DNA of 64,000 bases, taken from contig NC_015320.1 of assembly GCF_000194625.1 (NCBI RefSeq), forward strand, positions 124,001-188,000, read 5' to 3'. How positions within the stretch are numbered: the first letter of the stretch is position 1; the number at the start of each line of letters is the position of its first letter. A program made the position numbers and the translations under genes. The notes under the pieces are model-generated. The model ran no database searches. It was not told where the DNA came from and saw only the letters and a list, made by a program, of their open reading frames with translations. Shown here piece after piece: positions 17,139-25,357 of this stretch. This DNA comes from Archaeoglobus veneficus SNP6 (GTDB lineage: Archaea; Halobacteriota; Archaeoglobi; Archaeoglobales; Archaeoglobaceae).

Positions 17139-17801
17139 ATGCACAGGATTGAAGTTGATGCTGAAATTGACGTACTTGAGGCAAACAGAAGACTTGCCGC
17201 AGAAAATCGGGAATTCCTGAAAAAGCATGGCATTACAGCCATCAACATAATGGGGGCTACCGGCAGTGGAAAAACACTGCTGATCGAGAAGACTGCTGAC
17301 GCTCTTGGCGACAAGGTCAGGATGGGGGCAATTCTTGGCGATGTCGTTGGCAAGGCGGACTACGAGAGGGTTGCGAGGCACGGAGTTAAGGCGGAGATGA
17401 TAAACACGGGCAAGGAGTGCCACCTCGACGCCCATCTGATACACCATGCAATAGAGAAGTTTAATGATGTTGATCTGCTGCTCATGGAGAACGTTGGAAA
17501 CCTTATATGTCCCGTTGACTTCGATTTAGGTGAAGATTATCGAGTTGTGATGGTGAGTGTTACAGAAGGTGATGACGTTATTGAGAAGCATCCCGAGATC
17601 TTCAGGCTTGCGGACGTGATCATCATCAACAAGGTCGCTTTGGCTGAGGCGGTTGAAGCTAACGTAGACAAGATGGTGGAAGATGCGAGAAAACTCAATG
17701 CCAAGGCAAAAATTATCAAGATGGATTTAAAGAAAGACGTAGGCTTTGATGAATGGCTTGAGTGGCTTCAAGAAGTCATGAGCAAGCAGAATGGAAGGTG
17801 A
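17139..17801 (+). CDS. hypB: Hydrogenase nickel GTPase HypB
   Basis: GTPase that drives nickel delivery during NiFe hydrogenase maturation. 220 residues with a P-loop GATGSGKT, the metal-binding GKECHLDAH loop whose Cys-His pair bridges the dimer, the switch region ENVGNLICP and the guanine motif NKVA. It has neither the N-terminal nickel motif nor the histidine-rich stretch of some bacterial HypB. ATG 17139 follows GAGGGGGTG; a GTG six bases earlier is within that site. Confidence 0.95.
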   Translation: MHRIEVDAEIDVLEANRRLAAENREFLKKHGITAINIMGATGSGKTLLIEKTADALGDKVRMGAILGDVVGKADYERVARHGVKAEMINTGKECHLDAHLIHHAIEKFNDVDLLLMENVGNLICPVDFDLGEDYRVVMVSVTEGDDVIEKHPEIFRLADVIIINKVALAEAVEANVDKMVEDARKLNAKAKIIKMDLKKDVGFDEWLEWLQEVMSKQNGR

Positions 17802-17806
17802 TAACG

Positions 17807-18022
17807 ATGTGCTTGGCAATTCCTGGCAAAGTAGAGAGCGTTGAATATCCATTTGCCATAGTTGACTTCAGCGGGACAAAAAAGAAGGTAAGAATAGACC
17901 TCGTTGACGATGTAAAGCCTGGCGAGTACGTACTCGTCCACGTTGGCTTTGCAATTCAGAAAGTTGACGAGGAGGAGGCGAAAAAGCTGGAAGAAATGCT
18001 TGCAGAAATCCTCGTAGAGTGA
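17807..18022 (+). CDS. hypC: Hydrogenase maturation chaperone HypC
   Basis: 71-residue chaperone that, with HypD, carries the Fe(CN)2CO unit to the hydrogenase large subunit. It begins MCLAIPGKV, with the essential Cys2 exposed once Met is removed, and folds as a small beta barrel with a C-terminal helix. ATG 17807 is preceded by GGAAGGTGAT. An in-frame upstream start overlapping hypB is possible but would bury Cys2. Confidence 0.95.
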   Translation: MCLAIPGKVESVEYPFAIVDFSGTKKKVRIDLVDDVKPGEYVLVHVGFAIQKVDEEEAKKLEEMLAEILVE

Positions 18023-19119
18023 TGGGTATGATTTCGCTGGAGAAGGTCAAGACGGGCATAAAGGAGCTATCAGCAAAGATAAAAAAAGAGATGGAGAGTG
18101 AAGAGGAAATAAGAATAATGCATTTATGTGGGACGCATGAAGACACGATTACTCGCTACAACATACGAAGCTTGCTGCCGGAGAATCTCAAACTTCTCAG
18201 CGGACCCGGCTGCCCTGTCTGCATCATCCCCGATACGGACTTGCAGATGGTCTTTCACCTCATCCAGAACGCAAACATAATCTTCACAACCTTCGGCGAC
18301 ATGGCGAGAGTACCGTTTGAGGGCAAATCTCTGTTTTACTACAGGTCGAAGGGTCATGACATAAGAATCGTTTACAGCGTTTTCGATGCGGTTGAAATCG
18401 CAAAGCAGAGCGATAAGCCCGTAGTGCACTTCGGAATTGGCTTCGAAACGACGATGCCTTCAACCGCTCTGGCCATCCTCGATGGCGTTGAGAACTTCCA
18501 CGTCTTCTCCTCGCACCGATTTTTCATTCCTGCCATGGAGCATCTGCTTTCTCTCGGCGAAGCGAGGATTAACGGCTTCATAAACCCAGGGCACGTTTCC
18601 ACTATAGTCGGCGTTAAGGCTTACGAGCCAATAAAGGAGAAGTATGGAGTTCCACAGATAATTGCCGGATTCGAGCCTTACGATGTCATGCTTGCCGTTT
18701 ACAACCTCGTTAAGGCCATAAAGAATGGAGAGAAAGCTCTACTCAACGAGTACACGAGGGCCGTGAAATACGAGGGCAATGTAAAGGCTCAGCAAGTCAT
18801 GGACGAGGTTTTCGACAGGCACGACTGGGAGTGGAGAGGTCTTGGAGTTGTGCCAGCGTCGGGAGGAGCGATACGAAAGAAGTACGAGGATTACGATGCG
18901 ATGAAGGTGTTTGAAGATGTCTTTAAGGATTTCGAGCCGAAAGAGGATGCAAGAAAGAGGGCATGCAGGTGTGGGGAGGTGTTGAGGGGGTTAATCACAC
19001 CATCCGACTGCCCGCTCTTCATGAAGGCCTGCACACCCAAGGACCCTATAGGGCCGTGCATGGTCAGCTTCGAAGGCACATGTAACATCTGGGCCAAGTA
19101 CGGTGGATACAAAATTTAG
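18022..19119 (+). CDS. hypD: Hydrogenase maturation protein HypD
   Basis: Scaffold Fe-S protein on which the Fe(CN)2CO group is assembled with HypC and HypE. Motifs visible: MHLCGTHEDT (iron-binding cysteine and histidine), GPGCPVCI, GFETT, INPGHVS, and the C-terminal cysteine cluster for the [4Fe-4S] centre (CRCGEVLRG, then CPLFMKAC and a later cysteine). 365 residues, normal. ATG 18022 overlaps the hypC TGA; ATG 18028 is an alternative. Last gene of the hypABCD unit. Confidence 0.95.
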   Translation: MGMISLEKVKTGIKELSAKIKKEMESEEEIRIMHLCGTHEDTITRYNIRSLLPENLKLLSGPGCPVCIIPDTDLQMVFHLIQNANIIFTTFGDMARVPFEGKSLFYYRSKGHDIRIVYSVFDAVEIAKQSDKPVVHFGIGFETTMPSTALAILDGVENFHVFSSHRFFIPAMEHLLSLGEARINGFINPGHVSTIVGVKAYEPIKEKYGVPQIIAGFEPYDVMLAVYNLVKAIKNGEKALLNEYTRAVKYEGNVKAQQVMDEVFDRHDWEWRGLGVVPASGGAIRKKYEDYDAMKVFEDVFKDFEPKEDARKRACRCGEVLRGLITPSDCPLFMKACTPKDPIGPCMVSFEGTCNIWAKYGGYKI

Positions 19120-19218
19120 CTGGTGATTTTACTGTAGCAGCCATTAGACATTTCACCATAAATCCAGCCTAACTATTTTTGTATAACGCCTCTACTCCGT
19201 CAGCCCTAACAGCACAAG

Positions 19219-19228
19219 TTTATATACT
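19219..19228 (+). promoter_or_regulatory. TATA box of aroE
   Basis: TTTATATACT lies 19-28 bases before the ATG at 19247, so that start codon is at the expected transcription start. This supports a leaderless message and argues against the in-frame ATG at 19232. Confidence 0.45.
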
Positions 19229-19246
19229 CCCATGCTAACTCGTGGC

Positions 19247-20062
19247 ATGGATTGCTACGGAGTTATAGGATACCCTATCAAGCACTCCGTCTCACCCGCG
19301 ATGCACAATGCAGCGTTCAGACGTCTCGGGATCGACGCCATCTATCTTGCATTTGAAGTTAGGCCAGAGTCGCTGAGAGATGCCGTATTCGGCGCGAAAG
19401 CCCTGGGCATCAGAGGGCTTAACGTAACGATACCACACAAAGAAGAAATTCTAAAGTTTGTCAAACCCGTGGGCATAGCGGCGAAGATAGGGGCTGTGAA
19501 CACCGTTGTCGTCGATAGGCTTGAAGGTCACAACACAGACGCCTATGGGGCGATGAAGGCCCTGGAAAATGCGGGCGTTGGAGTGGAAGGAAAGACCGCG
19601 CTTCTGGTTGGGGCTGGTGGAGCAGCGAGGGCGATAGCTTTCGCACTCGTAGAAAATGGAGCAACGGTTATTGTCACGAACAGGACGGAATCGAAGGGTT
19701 TAAAGCTTGTAGAAGATGTGAGAAAATCCGGAGAATGCATATTTTACCCCTATGACAGACTCGAGGAGTTGAAAGGCAAGATCGACATTATAATCAACGC
19801 GACACCCCTCGGCATGAAGGGTTTTGAGTCGAAATTGCCCGTACCAGAGGGGCTTGTAGATGATGTCGTCGTCTTCGACACGGTCTACAATCCAATGGAG
19901 ACTCTTCTGATATCCCTCGCAAAGCGCAGGGGTTGCAGGGTTGTTTACGGGATTGACATGCTCGTCTTTCAGGGGGCTGAAGCGTTCAGATTATGGCTTG
20001 ACGTTGATCCGCCAGTTGACGTGATGAAAAAAGCCGCCATAGACGCGTTGAAGTTAAAATGA
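19247..20062 (+). CDS. aroE: Shikimate dehydrogenase
   Basis: NADP-dependent reduction of 3-dehydroshikimate to shikimate in the chorismate pathway. 271 residues. The substrate-binding motif VIGYPIKHSVSPAMHN opens the protein, the catalytic lysine is in NVTIPHKEE, the aspartate in GHNTDAYG, the nucleotide-binding loop is VGAGGAARAI and the NADP motif is VTNRTESK. Chorismate synthase (aroC) is at the far end of this window and mqnA, which consumes chorismate, at 35.7 kb. Stand-alone transcription is suggested by its own TATA box. Confidence 0.95.
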   Translation: MDCYGVIGYPIKHSVSPAMHNAAFRRLGIDAIYLAFEVRPESLRDAVFGAKALGIRGLNVTIPHKEEILKFVKPVGIAAKIGAVNTVVVDRLEGHNTDAYGAMKALENAGVGVEGKTALLVGAGGAARAIAFALVENGATVIVTNRTESKGLKLVEDVRKSGECIFYPYDRLEELKGKIDIIINATPLGMKGFESKLPVPEGLVDDVVVFDTVYNPMETLLISLAKRRGCRVVYGIDMLVFQGAEAFRLWLDVDPPVDVMKKAAIDALKLK

Positions 20063-20122
20063 TACTGGTAGCATGACAACGCCATCAGCAATAGTTATCT
20101 ACCCCGCCCAGAAACGCGAGGC

Positions 20123-20665
20123 ATGGAACTGACATTCATTACGTCCAACGAGGGGAAGTTCAGGGAAGCAGAACAGATTGCCGCGAAGTACGGGATATCG
20201 CTCAAGTGGAAAAAGATGTCGTATCTCGAGCCGCAGGGGAGCAGCCTCGAGGAGATTGCAAGCCTCAGCGCAGAGATGCTCAGCAAAGAGTTAAAAGAGA
20301 CATTTTTCATAGAAGACAGTGGCCTGTTTATCGAGGCACTGAAAGGTTTCCCCGGCCCATATTCATCCTACGTTTTCAAAACCATAGGCAACGAGGGAAT
20401 ACTGAGGCTGATGGATGGCGTTGAGGATAGACGTGCGTACTTCCTCGCTGTAATTGCGTACTTCGACGGGAGCGAAGTGCAAACATTCACCGGCAGAGTT
20501 GATGGCGAGATTTCTACGGAGATGCGGGGTAGCGGAGGATTCGGCTTTGACCCGATATTTCTCTACAACGGCAGGACATTTGCTGAAATGGGAGAAGAGA
20601 AGAACGCAGTTTCCCACCGCAGGAGAGCACTTGAAGGCTTCTTTACATGTCTCAGCGACCGCTAA
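20123..20665 (+). CDS. rdgB: XTP/dITP pyrophosphatase (Ham1/RdgB family)
   Basis: House-cleaning nucleotide pyrophosphatase that hydrolyses dITP and XTP to monophosphates and keeps deaminated purines out of DNA. 180 residues with the family motifs [10 protein letters not shown] at the N terminus, [18 protein letters not shown] and the C-terminal SHRRRAL purine-binding motif. Follows aroE by 60 bases, possibly with its own start since TAGTTATCTA lies about 25-30 bases before the ATG. Confidence 0.94.
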   Translation: MELTFITSNEGKFREAEQIAAKYGISLKWKKMSYLEPQGSSLEEIASLSAEMLSKELKETFFIEDSGLFIEALKGFPGPYSSYVFKTIGNEGILRLMDGVEDRRAYFLAVIAYFDGSEVQTFTGRVDGEISTEMRGSGGFGFDPIFLYNGRTFAEMGEEKNAVSHRRRALEGFFTCLSDR

Positions 20666-20791
20666 ATTAGTTTATACACCCAATCTTTTAAGATTTCCCT
20701 CCCCCTTATCAAATCTTCGTAGCTATTAAGATGTTCCGCTGCACTGAACCAAAGATAACAAATTAAATTAAAAGATATATGGAAGATAAAA

Positions 20792-21367
20792 TTATTTCGT
20801 AAAGCCTCCGGAGATGACGACCCTCAGCGCGTCCTCAACGCTCATGTCGAGGTATATTAACTCCTCCTCGGGCACAAGGACGACGAGTCCGGACGTGGGG
20901 TTTGGAGAAGTCGGTATGAACACGTTAACGAGCTTTTTACCGGTTTTTTCGATGGCTTCATCCATTCGTGTTCCCGTCGTGAACCCTATCGCGTAGATCC
21001 CCTTTCTTGGGTACTCCACAAGCACGACACCCTTAATTCTCTCGGTTTCAGATACGAGGATTGCCTTGCTTGCCTCCTTCGCCGCCGAATAAATTGTCCT
21101 CACTACGGGAATCTTCCTCAGAAAGTTCTCCGTTGCCTCGATTACCTTGTTACCTATCGCAAACCTCCCCAGTGCCCCGAGAGCAAATATCAGAGCTACG
21201 AGCGCTATCCAGCTTAGCCCCGGGAAGTAGAACCCAATTATCTTCAGGAGTGCAGGTTTCAGCAGGTTGTCCACGAACGTAAAAGTCCAGTAGACCACGT
21301 ACACAGTCGCGAGCAGTGGTATGAGTATCAGGAGTCCCGCCAGGAACGTATTTCGTAACTCGGACAT
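20792..21367 (-). CDS. DUF502 family membrane protein
   Basis: 191 residues with two N-terminal membrane helices (TFLAGLLILIPLLATVYVVY and WIALVALIFALGALGRFAI) and a soluble C-terminal domain containing IPVVRTIYSAAKEASKAI, GVVLVEYPRKG and FIPTSPNPTSGLVVLVP, all typical of DUF502. Function unknown; family members are widespread in bacteria and archaea. ATG 21367, no strong ribosome site seen. Convergent with rdgB. Confidence 0.88.
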   Translation of the reverse strand: MSELRNTFLAGLLILIPLLATVYVVYWTFTFVDNLLKPALLKIIGFYFPGLSWIALVALIFALGALGRFAIGNKVIEATENFLRKIPVVRTIYSAAKEASKAILVSETERIKGVVLVEYPRKGIYAIGFTTGTRMDEAIEKTGKKLVNVFIPTSPNPTSGLVVLVPEEELIYLDMSVEDALRVVISGGFTK

Positions 21368-21679
21368 TACTACTCTCCTTAACCCCGCTCTATAAAAAAC
21401 CTCTGATAAAACAAAATGGAAAATCTTTTATCTCATCATGAGTTCGTGCTGCTGATGACAGATAAGATTTGCTTTTATTGGTACATTCATGGACTAAACC
21501 ATCTACGCTGTTGCTTTACCAAGCTCCACACCCTATGCTGCGAAAAATTCAATAAAAAGGTGGTTAAACTTAAATTGTTAAGTTGAATTGATTCTTGCTC
21601 ATCATAACTATTGTAAGGATAAGAATAAAAATCGTAAAATATAAATAGCTTGAGCTATGCTTTGATTATGGTGATGCCA
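21368..21679. other. AT-rich gap with a promoter-like element
   Basis: About 310 bases without a gene. A TATA-like AAAATATAAATAG at roughly 21636-21648 precedes a micro-ORF at 21680 and could also serve the prenyltransferase gene. Nothing else was recognised. Confidence 0.4.
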
Positions 21680-21748
21680 ATGAAGAGGGAGAGAAGGGAG
21701 AAGGAAGCTGAGGAAGTGTTTAAGACGATAAGACTGTATTGGGGTTAA
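21680..21748 (+). CDS. Micro-ORF of 22 residues, unknown
   Basis: ATG at 21680 is preceded by GGTGAT at a proper distance and by a TATA-like element about 35-40 bases upstream. The peptide is strongly charged then hydrophobic-aromatic (KRERREKEAEEVFKTIRLYW). It could be a leader peptide of the downstream prenyltransferase gene, the start of a truncated gene, or chance. No homologue is known to me. Confidence 0.25.
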   Translation: MKRERREKEAEEVFKTIRLYWG

Positions 21749-21792
21749 TTAAGCATTGTATAATTATTTTGTTAGAATACTAAAGCTACATT

Positions 21793-22707
21793 ATGTATAG
21801 GGTGTCAGTAAATTTAGTGAAATTGTCGGCGACGCCTGCAACAATAATATATCCATACCCTTTTCTTGCTTTTCTTGTTTTTTCTCTTTCGGGAACGCTC
21901 AGTCTAATTTCCTTAATCAAGGCAATTATCATCTCATTCCTCTTTTACGCTGGGATAAATCTGTGGAACCATGTAAATGACGTAAAAGAGGACGTCCTCG
22001 CTGGTAAGAAAAACATTTTAACAGAAAACGAGAATGTCAGAATGGGGGCTGCAGCTCTTTCAGCTTTTCTCTACGTAATTTCCTTTATACTCTCAGCCTA
22101 TTGGATAATTGACAAAAAAGGTATCATAGCCTTTACCGGAGCTGCCATTGCCACATGGATATACTCTGACAGGATGGTACTCGGAAAGATGATAAGGAGG
22201 TGGAAAGACTACTATGTTACTGAAGTCCTTGCCTACATTATTTCTGCTCCGTCAATAACGCTGTTATTATGGACTCTCTTCGCACCCATATCGCCAAAGG
22301 CGTTTGCCCTTTCTGTAATTATGACCCTATTTTTACTTCCCGGAGCATTTCTTAAGGATATAAAAGATATAAGCAGTGACAGACTTGCTGGCTTGAAGAC
22401 CCTTGGTGTAGTCTTCTCTCCCCAGACGCTGTTGAAGGTTTCTTTGCTTTTACTGAGTTTTTACTACCTATCTATTTTAGTATTTTCTATCACTGGCGTA
22501 TTTCCATCTTTCTGTGCATTCTCACTTCTTTCCTTTCTTGGATTAATTTATACAATAAAATATTTCCTGAATAATAAATGGGCCATATCTCCTAAATCAG
22601 TAAAGCCAATTAAAATTATGGTCTATTCTAACCTGATATCTCTTTTAATTCTTATTGTAGCAGGTATTACTCAAACTCTACCATTGCCGAGGTTCCACCT
22701 AAATTAG
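21793..22707 (+). CDS. UbiA-family prenyltransferase
   Basis: 304 residues, almost entirely membrane-embedded (about nine helices). The first aspartate-rich motif is present as NLWNHVNDVKEDVLAGKKN and the second as FLKDIKDISSDRLAGLKTL, which bind the Mg-diphosphate of the polyprenyl donor. The exact acceptor is not clear: menaquinone precursor, geranylgeranylglyceryl phosphate or a porphyrin are all possible. The futalosine genes mqnA and mqnC in this window make a role in menaquinone synthesis attractive but unproved. The gene is unusually AT-rich compared with its neighbours, as is the overlapping convergent FIST gene, so this block may have a different history. Confidence 0.85.
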   Translation: MYRVSVNLVKLSATPATIIYPYPFLAFLVFSLSGTLSLISLIKAIIISFLFYAGINLWNHVNDVKEDVLAGKKNILTENENVRMGAAALSAFLYVISFILSAYWIIDKKGIIAFTGAAIATWIYSDRMVLGKMIRRWKDYYVTEVLAYIISAPSITLLLWTLFAPISPKAFALSVIMTLFLLPGAFLKDIKDISSDRLAGLKTLGVVFSPQTLLKVSLLLLSFYYLSILVFSITGVFPSFCAFSLLSFLGLIYTIKYFLNNKWAISPKSVKPIKIMVYSNLISLLILIVAGITQTLPLPRFHLN

Positions 22708-24019
22708 CAAAAATACTTTTGTGTACTTCGCTTAGATATTTTTTATCCGGCACTGGTATATAAGCCGAGGGAAAAGAAGAGAAAATTCCAAAATATTTAT
22801 TACTTTTTTCCCTAACAACATCTAAGAATTTATGAATGTTTCCACCGAAACTCATTATAGCATTTTGATCAACAACATAAAAGTCAAAGCCCTTAAGTTT
22901 TTTCTTTTCAAATATTTCCGCAAATGCTTTTACCCCTCCTCTAAATACTTCTCCACCGAATATTACTTCATCATAAAAATTATCAACATTAAAAAGTGAG
23001 GGATATATATTAAGAGGATAGTTAAATAAGCCCAACCCTGCACTTCCGTAGGTTTCCTTACTTATAAACGATAAACCATATGGTGTTGCCATTTGCAACT
23101 TACCGCTCTCAACTTTTTTGAGAAATTCATCTTGACTAACGTCTTCAAATCCACTCCTCTTCATTTTCAAAAAAGCAACGGGTTTCAAGCCGTTTATCTC
23201 ACCGATTGCCAGTCCCCCTTTAACGACTTTAACTTCTTCCACTCCAGCAAAATAATTCTTAATTACTTCAAAGGTTTCCTCATAACTGTTCCCCCTCTCG
23301 GGAAATATATCATGGAAAAGTACGTTAGCTTTTCCCTTAAAACACATTGCCGCTGATCCGAAACCCAATTCATTATAATCTGCCAAAATAAGAGGTGTAT
23401 ATGAAGTAGCCTCAAGGGGCATAAGGTTCAGACCCAGTATAGGTATGGAGCCGCCTGTTTTTTCGGCCACTATCTTTAGCACATCGTTGATCGGAAAAAC
23501 GAACTTAGATCTTAGATAATCAGAAAATTCTTTAAGAACATCCTCTTTTTCCTTAACACTTTCCCCTCTAATGTATCTTCGGTAGTAAACCCTATCTTTC
23601 AAAAAGTATTTCAAAAATCCAAACTTACTTGGAAAATAGAGGGCTGGAAACATCAAAAGAATGGCATCCCATCCCTTTCCAATCTTTTCTCCGAGCTTCT
23701 CTGCCGTTCTGGTTGCAGTCTTATCTTTAGCCCAGAAAACCTCCACCTTTCCATCAAATTCACCGAGAAGGGCAGCAACCCCTCTCATCCAAATTTCATC
23801 TTTGACGAGGTAGCCCTCAACAGTGCAGCCGAGCATCTTCGCATCGGGAAACTTCTTTTTGAGCAATTGGATAAAAAGCTTGTAGTTTTTCCAGACCCCT
23901 TCAGTTAAAAAGAGGAGGAGAAAATTCGGTTCGAAGTCTATCTGCTCAAGCTGCTTTGCAATCTGCCTGTAAGCTTCCTTAGCATCGTTGGACGGAGAAT
24001 AAACAACTTCAGCCCTCAT
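22667..24019 (-). CDS. FIST-domain sensory protein
   Basis: 450 residues. The N-terminal half matches the FIST pattern of a ligand-sensing domain (ILLMFPALYFPSKFG; SIPILGLNLMPLEA; GFGSAAMCFKGKANVLFHDI) and the rest resembles the FIST C-terminal region (GLKPVAFLKMK; ATPYGLSFISKET; FGGEVFRGGVKAFAEIF). FIST domains are thought to sense small molecules such as amino acids in signal transduction. ATG 24019 overlaps the end of the Roadblock-like gene by 11 bases; no Shine-Dalgarno, consistent with coupling. Third gene of a KaiC/Roadblock/FIST operon. Its 3' end overlaps the convergent UbiA gene by 41 bases. Confidence 0.78.
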   Translation of the reverse strand: MRAEVVYSPSNDAKEAYRQIAKQLEQIDFEPNFLLLFLTEGVWKNYKLFIQLLKKKFPDAKMLGCTVEGYLVKDEIWMRGVAALLGEFDGKVEVFWAKDKTATRTAEKLGEKIGKGWDAILLMFPALYFPSKFGFLKYFLKDRVYYRRYIRGESVKEKEDVLKEFSDYLRSKFVFPINDVLKIVAEKTGGSIPILGLNLMPLEATSYTPLILADYNELGFGSAAMCFKGKANVLFHDIFPERGNSYEETFEVIKNYFAGVEEVKVVKGGLAIGEINGLKPVAFLKMKRSGFEDVSQDEFLKKVESGKLQMATPYGLSFISKETYGSAGLGLFNYPLNIYPSLFNVDNFYDEVIFGGEVFRGGVKAFAEIFEKKKLKGFDFYVVDQNAIMSFGGNIHKFLDVVREKSNKYFGIFSSFPSAYIPVPDKKYLSEVHKSIFANLGGTSAMVEFE

Positions 24020-24371
24020 AACCAACAAGAACGCCAAGCTGTTTTTTGACCGACATCACGTCAACCTCTAACTTATACATGGAAACTTCTTCGCTGGCCA
24101 TTATGCTCAGAACGAGGGTTCTGGAAACAGGATACATGTGTATTCTCACGTCTCCAAACCTGAAACTCGCTTCGCTCAGGTTGCGGTTAAATATCTGGTA
24201 GAGCATTTCCTTTATCTGCCCCTCCAGCCAGTAAAGTGTTCCTGCGATTTCTCGTTTCGGCGCATTTATCTTTATAAAGACGGGGACGCCATCTATCCTG
24301 TACAGAGCCACCATTTTTATTCCAGGATCAGAATATATTGGAGAAAGGAGTAACGATATTCTGGAGATCAT
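24009..24371 (-). CDS. Roadblock/LC7-like small protein
   Basis: 120 residues with the alternating strand-helix-strand pattern of Roadblock/LC7 proteins: MVALYRIDGVPVFIKI, a long helix (AGTLYWLEGQIKEMLYQIF), then paired strands RIHMYPVSRTLVLSIMAS and a C-terminal helix. Prokaryotic members regulate Ras-like GTPases (MglB type) or act as dimer platforms. No small GTPase gene lies adjacent; the neighbour is a KaiC-like ATPase, which may be the partner. The family call is by fold pattern only. Confidence 0.5.
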   Translation of the reverse strand: MISRISLLLSPIYSDPGIKMVALYRIDGVPVFIKINAPKREIAGTLYWLEGQIKEMLYQIFNRNLSEASFRFGDVRIHMYPVSRTLVLSIMASEEVSMYKLEVDVMSVKKQLGVLVGYEG

Positions 24372-24380
24372 CCTGCACCC

Positions 24381-25232
24381 TCAGGCGTACTTTCTCAGAA
24401 TCCCGAGTATTACTTCCCTCACTCCACTCGCTCTGCTTTCCGCAAGCCTCTGGAGCTTCTTGAGCAAATCCCTGTCTATATCTTCCTTTCTCAAGCCAGC
24501 CTCCCTGATGAGCTGGTCAAGGTTAACTTCCTCCCGCATGGACTCAACGAATTCCCATCCCTCGACGACTATTCCAACTCCTTCGAGTATCCTGTACGGG
24601 AATACTCCTTCCGCGTGCCAGGAGCCGCGGTGCTTTATAATGCGTAGCGTGCGGTTGAATGCTTCGCCGTAGCCGTTATTCTTCAGGTGTATCACACTGT
24701 CACCCAGAAACAGCGGTATGACCACAGAGGGTTCACTCATATTTCCGTTAAGGGGTTCTTCGAGAGTTATTACGGCGGTTCCAATCTCCCTCAACTTGGA
24801 GAAGAACCAGTTAACATCGTTTCGCATGTCATAGCTCAGAGAGGAGATTAGAGGGGTAAACGAGTCTATCGCTATCCTCGTTGTTTCTCCCGCTTCAGCC
24901 GTTATAAAGCCAAGCAGGTCGTTGTTTATGTACGTGATGTTTTCAGCGTAAAACTTGTCTATGGCGAGCATGCCGCTGTTAACGTAGTCTTCGATGTCGT
25001 CCCATCCCATTGCGTCGGCTGTATCAACAACGTCCTTAACGTCCATGTCGAATGACACGAATATGCCTTTCTCACCTCTTTCAAGCCCCTTAAGGATAAA
25101 CTGGAGCGCAAATATTGTTTTTCCAGTTCCTGTGGAACCAAGGACTATATTAGCAGTATTCGAACGGTAACCTGAACCGAGAAGTTCATCGAGGCCATAA
25201 ATACCAGTCTCGACTCTCATCTCCATCCTCAT
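24381..25232 (-). CDS. KaiC-like RecA-superfamily ATPase
   Basis: 283 residues. The start VETGIYGLDELLGSGYRSNT followed by Walker A GSTGTGKT (residues 32-39) and a Walker B aspartate in IAIDSFTPL is the classic archaeal KaiC-like layout with a single ATPase domain. The C-terminal 80 residues are helical and unlike KaiC, probably for partner binding. Such proteins act as signal-transducing ATPases or regulators; a role here in passing a FIST signal is inference. ATG 25232 is preceded by GCGGTGATTACA. Gap of nine bases to the Roadblock-like gene. Confidence 0.82.
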   Translation of the reverse strand: MRMEMRVETGIYGLDELLGSGYRSNTANIVLGSTGTGKTIFALQFILKGLERGEKGIFVSFDMDVKDVVDTADAMGWDDIEDYVNSGMLAIDKFYAENITYINNDLLGFITAEAGETTRIAIDSFTPLISSLSYDMRNDVNWFFSKLREIGTAVITLEEPLNGNMSEPSVVIPLFLGDSVIHLKNNGYGEAFNRTLRIIKHRGSWHAEGVFPYRILEGVGIVVEGWEFVESMREEVNLDQLIREAGLRKEDIDRDLLKKLQRLAESRASGVREVILGILRKYA

Positions 25233-25357
25233 TGTAATCACCGCAATAGTAGCATTGCGTTTCCTTTATAAATTTTTTCCGAATTCAACACAGAATAGCT
25301 TAAAATTTTAATAAAGTCCTACATTCAAAAAATTAGAAATTATTATTATAATTTAAA

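Noticed and set aside
16785-17447. 220-codon open frame on the minus strand
   Set aside because: Antisense to hypA and hypB, both certain; no independent support.
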